A stretch of 64,000 bases of DNA from Rothia amarae (GTDB lineage Bacteria > Actinomycetota > Actinomycetes > Actinomycetales > Micrococcaceae): positions 372,001-436,000 of the forward strand of contig NZ_CP061538.1 in assembly GCF_014705945.2 (NCBI RefSeq), in the 5' to 3' direction. This document shows positions 60,749 to 64,000 of the stretch, piece after piece (within the stretch, counting starts at the first letter, position 1; every line of letters begins with the position of its first letter). A program made the translations under genes and the position numbers. The notes below the pieces were generated by a model. The model saw nothing but the letters and a program-made list of their open reading frames with translations. It did not search any database and was not told the origin of the DNA.

Positions 60749-60766
60749 AGGGGTAGTATGTCCCCT
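60749..60766. promoter_or_regulatory. Palindrome AGGGG-N8-CCCCT near the TetR promoter
   Basis: Arms AGGGG and CCCCT enclose TAGTATGT, whose TAGTAT could be the -10 box of the TetR gene starting 25 bases downstream. An operator overlapping the -10 fits autoregulation. Inference only. Confidence 0.4.
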
Positions 60767-60790
60767 AAATAGTTAGCAAGGGAGAACTCT

Positions 60791-61384
60791 TTGAGAGCTC
60801 GCAATCATGCGGATCGCCGTGTTCGGAAAACACAGAATGCTTTGTATCTAGCCCTCGCGGAAATAATGCGAGAAAAAAATCTTTCGTCCATCACCGTCAG
60901 TGAACTTGCGGAAAAAGCGGATATTCACCGAGCCACTTTTTACTCTCATTACACTGACATCGATGAACTTTTCGAACAAATCCAAAAAAATACTTTTTAC
61001 GAAATAGAGCAAATTTTCGCTCCCGATCCAGTTCTAGGCAAAAATATGAATTCCGATGAAATCTTCGGAAAACTCATTGCTTTTGTCTATGAAAATAAAG
61101 AAGTTCTTCGCATGTTTTTAGTGGAAGCTAACGCACGCGTCTTCTACCAAAAGCTGGGCGAAATCGTTGAAGAGATGTACCTCGATATCTTCTGGCAAGA
61201 AGTTAAGAACCTTAAAACAGAAGAAAACATTAAGTTCCTCGCCAAATACCACATCCAAGGTTGCCTGGCAGTTATCAGCGCCTGGGCAGAAGACGATTAC
61301 CGGGAGTCCCCCGAGAAAATCGGATCCACCCTTGCCAAGATCGATGCCCACTACGACCGCTTCATGTTTAGCCTCTTCGTCTAA
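60791..61384 (+). CDS. TetR-family transcriptional regulator
   Basis: The 197-residue protein starts at TTG 60791 behind AAGGGAGAA. The N-terminal domain is RRVRKTQNALYLALAEIMRE, then ITVSELAEKADIHRATFYSH YTDIDELFEQ, the classic TetR helix-turn-helix with YxH/F-x-T spacing. The C-terminal domain is helical and unlike known ligand classes; it resembles the Gram-positive TetR_C group found in DhaS-like regulators. Likely targets are itself and the divergent GNAT gene. Confidence 0.9.
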   Translation: MRARNHADRRVRKTQNALYLALAEIMREKNLSSITVSELAEKADIHRATFYSHYTDIDELFEQIQKNTFYEIEQIFAPDPVLGKNMNSDEIFGKLIAFVYENKEVLRMFLVEANARVFYQKLGEIVEEMYLDIFWQEVKNLKTEENIKFLAKYHIQGCLAVISAWAEDDYRESPEKIGSTLAKIDAHYDRFMFSLFV

Positions 61385-61433
61385 ATAAGAATGAAATCGT
61401 AGTGAGCAACGCTCAACAAAAACAACGAACGAT

Positions 61434-61931
61434 TTACAGCTGCCCGGCAGCGTAGGCTACCTGACCTGCGTGCTGGGCAGCGTCGTCAATCATGGATACC
61501 AGCCGCGCACCGCGGGTTACCGGCGGATCCCAGCGAGTATCAATGACCTCATCCAAATCTTCGGGCGAAAGACTGCTTACATAATCTACGTAAGCAGCTT
61601 CGGCCGCCTTGACGTACTCCACCAGTAGCTCTTTATCTTCAATGACGAGCGAACGGGCCTCTTCGGAGCTATGGCCGTAGCCCACTGAATCACCGATCTC
61701 ACCAAGGTTAAAGCGTTCGCGGAACCCTTGGGTTTTCCAGACTTCCTGACCCCCAAGATGCTCTACCTGCACGTCAATCTCTCTTCCAATATGCCAAACC
61801 AGCCATGCAATCGAATTATCGTGCCCTGCGGGGTGTGCATTCAACTGTTCGGCTGAGAGACCTTCTAACGCGCGGGTAATTGCTGCTGTAGGACGGGAGA
61901 TAGCATCGGTTAATAAATCTGCTACATTCAT
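61434..61931 (-). CDS. DinB/DUF664-family protein (mycothiol-transferase-like)
   Basis: The 165-residue four-helix protein has the metal-binding His residues in SIAWLVWHIGREIDVQVEHL and in MIDDAAQHAGQVAYAAGQL near the C-terminus. This is the DUF664/DinB-like group that includes mycothiol- and bacillithiol-dependent S-transferases. In an actinobacterium a mycothiol-linked detoxification role is likely, but not shown here. Confidence 0.87.
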   Translation of the reverse strand: MNVADLLTDAISRPTAAITRALEGLSAEQLNAHPAGHDNSIAWLVWHIGREIDVQVEHLGGQEVWKTQGFRERFNLGEIGDSVGYGHSSEEARSLVIEDKELLVEYVKAAEAAYVDYVSSLSPEDLDEVIDTRWDPPVTRGARLVSMIDDAAQHAGQVAYAAGQL

Positions 61932-62038
61932 TGTTTTCTCCTTGATGTAAGTAGGGATACTTTCACTTTATCTTTGAGCAAGAATAATTCAAGAGTAAAA
62001 TAACGCTTTGAACCTAGCGTTGACGAAAGAAGAAGACC

Positions 62039-63127
62039 CTGCGCACCCCCGACTTCTCTGAGTTTCTATTTACTCGAAACGACCGTACGCTCACCGTCTC
62101 TGGTGAGCTTTTTCGCGTATGCGAAGAGAACGCCTTAGAGATCGCGCAACGTCAAGGAACCGGCGTCGTCGGACTTGTACCTTTCGACCCGCAGGCACAG
62201 CCTTACCTCGTGGTGCCAGAACGGTGGGAGAAAACACCTACGCCCCAGCGCCCCGTGCATAAGTTGCCCCAGCCCTCTTCGCTGGAGGGTATAGATAACC
62301 CCGGCTACAGACAGGCGGTGGCAACCGCCGTCCAAAAGCTCAACGACGGTGAATTGGACAAAGTAGTGCTAGCCCGCTTACTACATGCTAAGTATGAGGG
62401 GCAAACACTGGACCCCGAGACGGTTTACACTAATCTTCTAGCTCAGCAGCCCCGCGCATTCGTTTTCTCCGCTAAGCTCCCCGGGAGCGATCGCTACCTT
62501 ATGGGGGCTTCCCCCGAGCTTGTCTTTCACAGCGAAGAGGGGGCATTCACAACTCACCCTCTCGCGGGCACGGTCTCCCGCACTGCCCTTGCAGGAAGCA
62601 CTGATGACGCTCAGCTCGGGGAGGCACTTCTCCGTTCCGCTAAAGACCGGGCAGAGCACGCTACGGTGGTCGACGATATCCGTCACCGGCTAGAATCTCT
62701 CACCGAAGAACTTCACGTACCTGCCGTTCCTTCGCTGATGGCTACCCCGCAATTGTGGCACTTGGGAACTAAAATTTGGGGAAAATTACGCCCGGGCATG
62801 AGCTCCTTGGACGGGGCACGCGCTATCCACCCCACCCCGGCAATTTGCGGATTTCCAACAGAGTCTGCTCTCGACCTCATCCAGCAACTAGAAAATTTCA
62901 ATCGCGGTTTCTTCGGTGGCCTGGTGGGCTGGATGGACGCGCAGGGCAACGGCGAATGGGCACTCGTACTTCGATGCGCCGAAGTCAGCGAAACTCAGGC
63001 TACGCTTTTTGCTGGAGCAGGAATCGTTGAGGGGTCAACACCTGAAAGTGAGCATGCTGAAACCGCTAACAAGCTTGGCTCTTTTGGCAAAGCACTAGGA
63101 ATCGATACCACCGCCATCGCTCTCTAA
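62039..63127 (+). CDS. Isochorismate synthase (EntC/DhbC type), start uncertain
   Basis: The frame is open from 62024 and encodes a convincing N-terminus (TPDFSEFLFTRNDRTLTVSG, then VVGLVPFDPQAQPYLVVPER). No ATG, GTG or TTG precedes it; CTG 62039 is the only candidate. The GTG at 62210 would cut conserved sequence. Core motifs are KVVLARLLHAKYEG, MGASPELVFHSE, HPLAGTVSR, DDIRHRLES, and HPTPAICGFP with ENFNRGFFGGLVGWMD, which binds chorismate and Mg. It makes isochorismate for a 2,3-dihydroxybenzoate siderophore or menaquinone. Removing one C from the CCCCC run at 62046-62050 would instead give a TTG start at 62020. Confidence 0.8.
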   Translation: MRTPDFSEFLFTRNDRTLTVSGELFRVCEENALEIAQRQGTGVVGLVPFDPQAQPYLVVPERWEKTPTPQRPVHKLPQPSSLEGIDNPGYRQAVATAVQKLNDGELDKVVLARLLHAKYEGQTLDPETVYTNLLAQQPRAFVFSAKLPGSDRYLMGASPELVFHSEEGAFTTHPLAGTVSRTALAGSTDDAQLGEALLRSAKDRAEHATVVDDIRHRLESLTEELHVPAVPSLMATPQLWHLGTKIWGKLRPGMSSLDGARAIHPTPAICGFPTESALDLIQQLENFNRGFFGGLVGWMDAQGNGEWALVLRCAEVSETQATLFAGAGIVEGSTPESEHAETANKLGSFGKALGIDTTAIAL

Positions 63128-63921
63128 CGAGGTTCTAACACTCGCTTTATTTCCACAGGGGTAGTAACTGCGTGGAGAGAAACAGGGCGGGGACGGTCCA
63201 AAGCCACTGCAATAAAATATTCTCCCTGTACCAACCAGGTGAGATGAAATAGCTTGTTTTCCACTTCGCTCCGCTCAAAAACAGCCGTAGTAGTGAAACC
63301 CGAGACTTCATCAATCGAACGGGGAAAATCGTCCATCGAACAGCGCACACTGTTTAAGCCTGCCGGTAAACCTGCGCCGACTGCTTTGAGTACCGCTTGC
63401 TTGCCGGTCCAGAGCATCAACCGAATCATCTGCGCGGTTTCTTGAGGCTCCCCTTTAAGTGCTGCCGTTTCCTCTTGAGTGAGCGAGATCCGGTCGTAAG
63501 TATCAAAAAAACTACCGCGCAACCGCTCGACGTCCACCCCCAACTGGGTGGCGTCTTCGAGCGCCATATCTTCAGCGATGAAAACCCCCACCGCTAGACC
63601 GGGAGTGCGCGCCATATTAAAATTAATACCCTCTATACGAGGCTTTCCGTGTTCTCCACCTGCCGTACACAAAAGGCACGAGCGGTGAACGGGAATTTCT
63701 GCCGCTTGCGTAGGGCGCACACCTAAAGCTGTAGCGGCAATAACTCTCATCAGCGAGTGCTGTGCTGCAAAATGTAACGCATCATCTGCTTGACGGAATT
63801 CGGCTGCTTGCATCTGTTCAGCTAACCCTACATACGAAAGCCAGGTAATCCCGTGCCCTGAACGCAGTATGCTGGTGGGAACCGCAAAGAGGTAGGCCGT
63901 AGTAGCTGAATCAGAACTCAT
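63124..63921 (-). CDS. 4'-phosphopantetheinyl transferase, divergent Sfp-type
   Basis: The ~265-residue protein (ATG 63921) has the Mg-binding LGVDVERLR (residues 127-134) and LMLWTGKQAVLKAVGAGLPA. In Sfp-type enzymes the latter reads W-x-x-KE-A-x-x-K; here the Glu is Gln (Q175). The usual FNxSH segment reads FNMART. It should attach phosphopantetheine to carrier proteins of a siderophore NRPS, but loss of a metal-binding acid and of the SH motif raises doubt about activity. It meets the isochorismate synthase tail to tail with a 4-base overlap. Confidence 0.75.
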   Translation of the reverse strand: MSSDSATTAYLFAVPTSILRSGHGITWLSYVGLAEQMQAAEFRQADDALHFAAQHSLMRVIAATALGVRPTQAAEIPVHRSCLLCTAGGEHGKPRIEGINFNMARTPGLAVGVFIAEDMALEDATQLGVDVERLRGSFFDTYDRISLTQEETAALKGEPQETAQMIRLMLWTGKQAVLKAVGAGLPAGLNSVRCSMDDFPRSIDEVSGFTTTAVFERSEVENKLFHLTWLVQGEYFIAVALDRPRPVSLHAVTTPVEIKRVLEPR

Positions 63922-64000
63922 AGTTGTTATAGTATCGGCTCTCACCTCTGAATCACTGATAGAAATCTTTCGCTGAGCACTTTGCCGATCTCAGCGCAAA

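Overview
The window looks like a chromosomal segment of a mid-GC actinobacterium of the Micrococcaceae, most likely Rothia; the genus is inferred from protein flavour and not proven. Lineage signs are a lone groEL with a GGM-rich tail behind a CIRCE element, a DUF3263 protein, a LytR_C protein, DinB/DUF664 and Ecm4-type thiol enzymes typical of mycothiol users, ThrE-type exporters, and a self-contained fructose PTS block. There is no prophage, insertion sequence, CRISPR array or rRNA. One tRNA gene, tRNA-Thr(CGT), is present.

Layout. 1-6.2 kb: the 3' part of a membrane acyltransferase, a two-component system transcribed away from an FtsX-type ABC exporter, and a CitE-like lyase. 6.2-13 kb: a small membrane protein, the tRNA, a HAD gene broken by two homopolymer shifts, and assorted enzymes and transporters (NAD(P)-binding protein, GNAT, isochorismatase-like, acylphosphatase, CDF, spermidine-synthase-like, EamA). 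13-15.1 kb: two convergent paralogous genes of unknown function around a long palindromic repeat. 15.2-24 kb: purB, a WXG-like/alpha-beta-hydrolase pair, a glutathionyl-hydroquinone-reductase homologue, umuDC and a HisC-type aminotransferase. 23.7-27.5 kb: a three-gene 2-oxo-acid dehydrogenase operon. 27.5-27.9 kb: densely structured non-coding DNA with C-rich loops. 27.9-33 kb: a kinase pair with its response regulator, then small envelope genes. 33-38.3 kb: an acyl-CoA ligase and metQNI, ending in a cluster of palindromic repeats. 38.3-41.7 kb: HAD, two histidine phosphatases and VanZ. 41.7-47.9 kb: fruR-fruK-fruA-ptsI-ptsH. 48-54.7 kb: a FemX-like bridge enzyme, two ThrE-like exporters, ung and LytR_C. 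54.8-64 kb: groEL, an MFS remnant, a secreted SGNH-like protein, rlmC, a TetR regulator, DinB, isochorismate synthase and a divergent phosphopantetheinyl transferase.

How parts work together. The PTS block holds everything from fructose uptake to fructose-1,6-bisphosphate together with its regulator. The bkd-like operon next to an aminotransferase fits branched-chain or aromatic 2-oxo-acid catabolism feeding acyl-CoA primers. metQNI is a complete methionine importer. Isochorismate synthase and the transferase at the right edge suggest siderophore or menaquinone chemistry.

The most unusual material is non-coding. There are two tandem three-way-junction RNA candidates whose loops carry UCCCCCAA, exactly complementary to the ribosome binding site of the nearby response regulator. 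There is a family of hairpins with a shared CGAGCG-N(1-2)-GCGAG centre but unrelated arms. There are paired TAGAA-N6-TTCTA operators at umuD, an inverted pair of perfect DnaA boxes, and a hairpin that buries the rlmC start codon. All structures were found by eye and no folding or database search was run.
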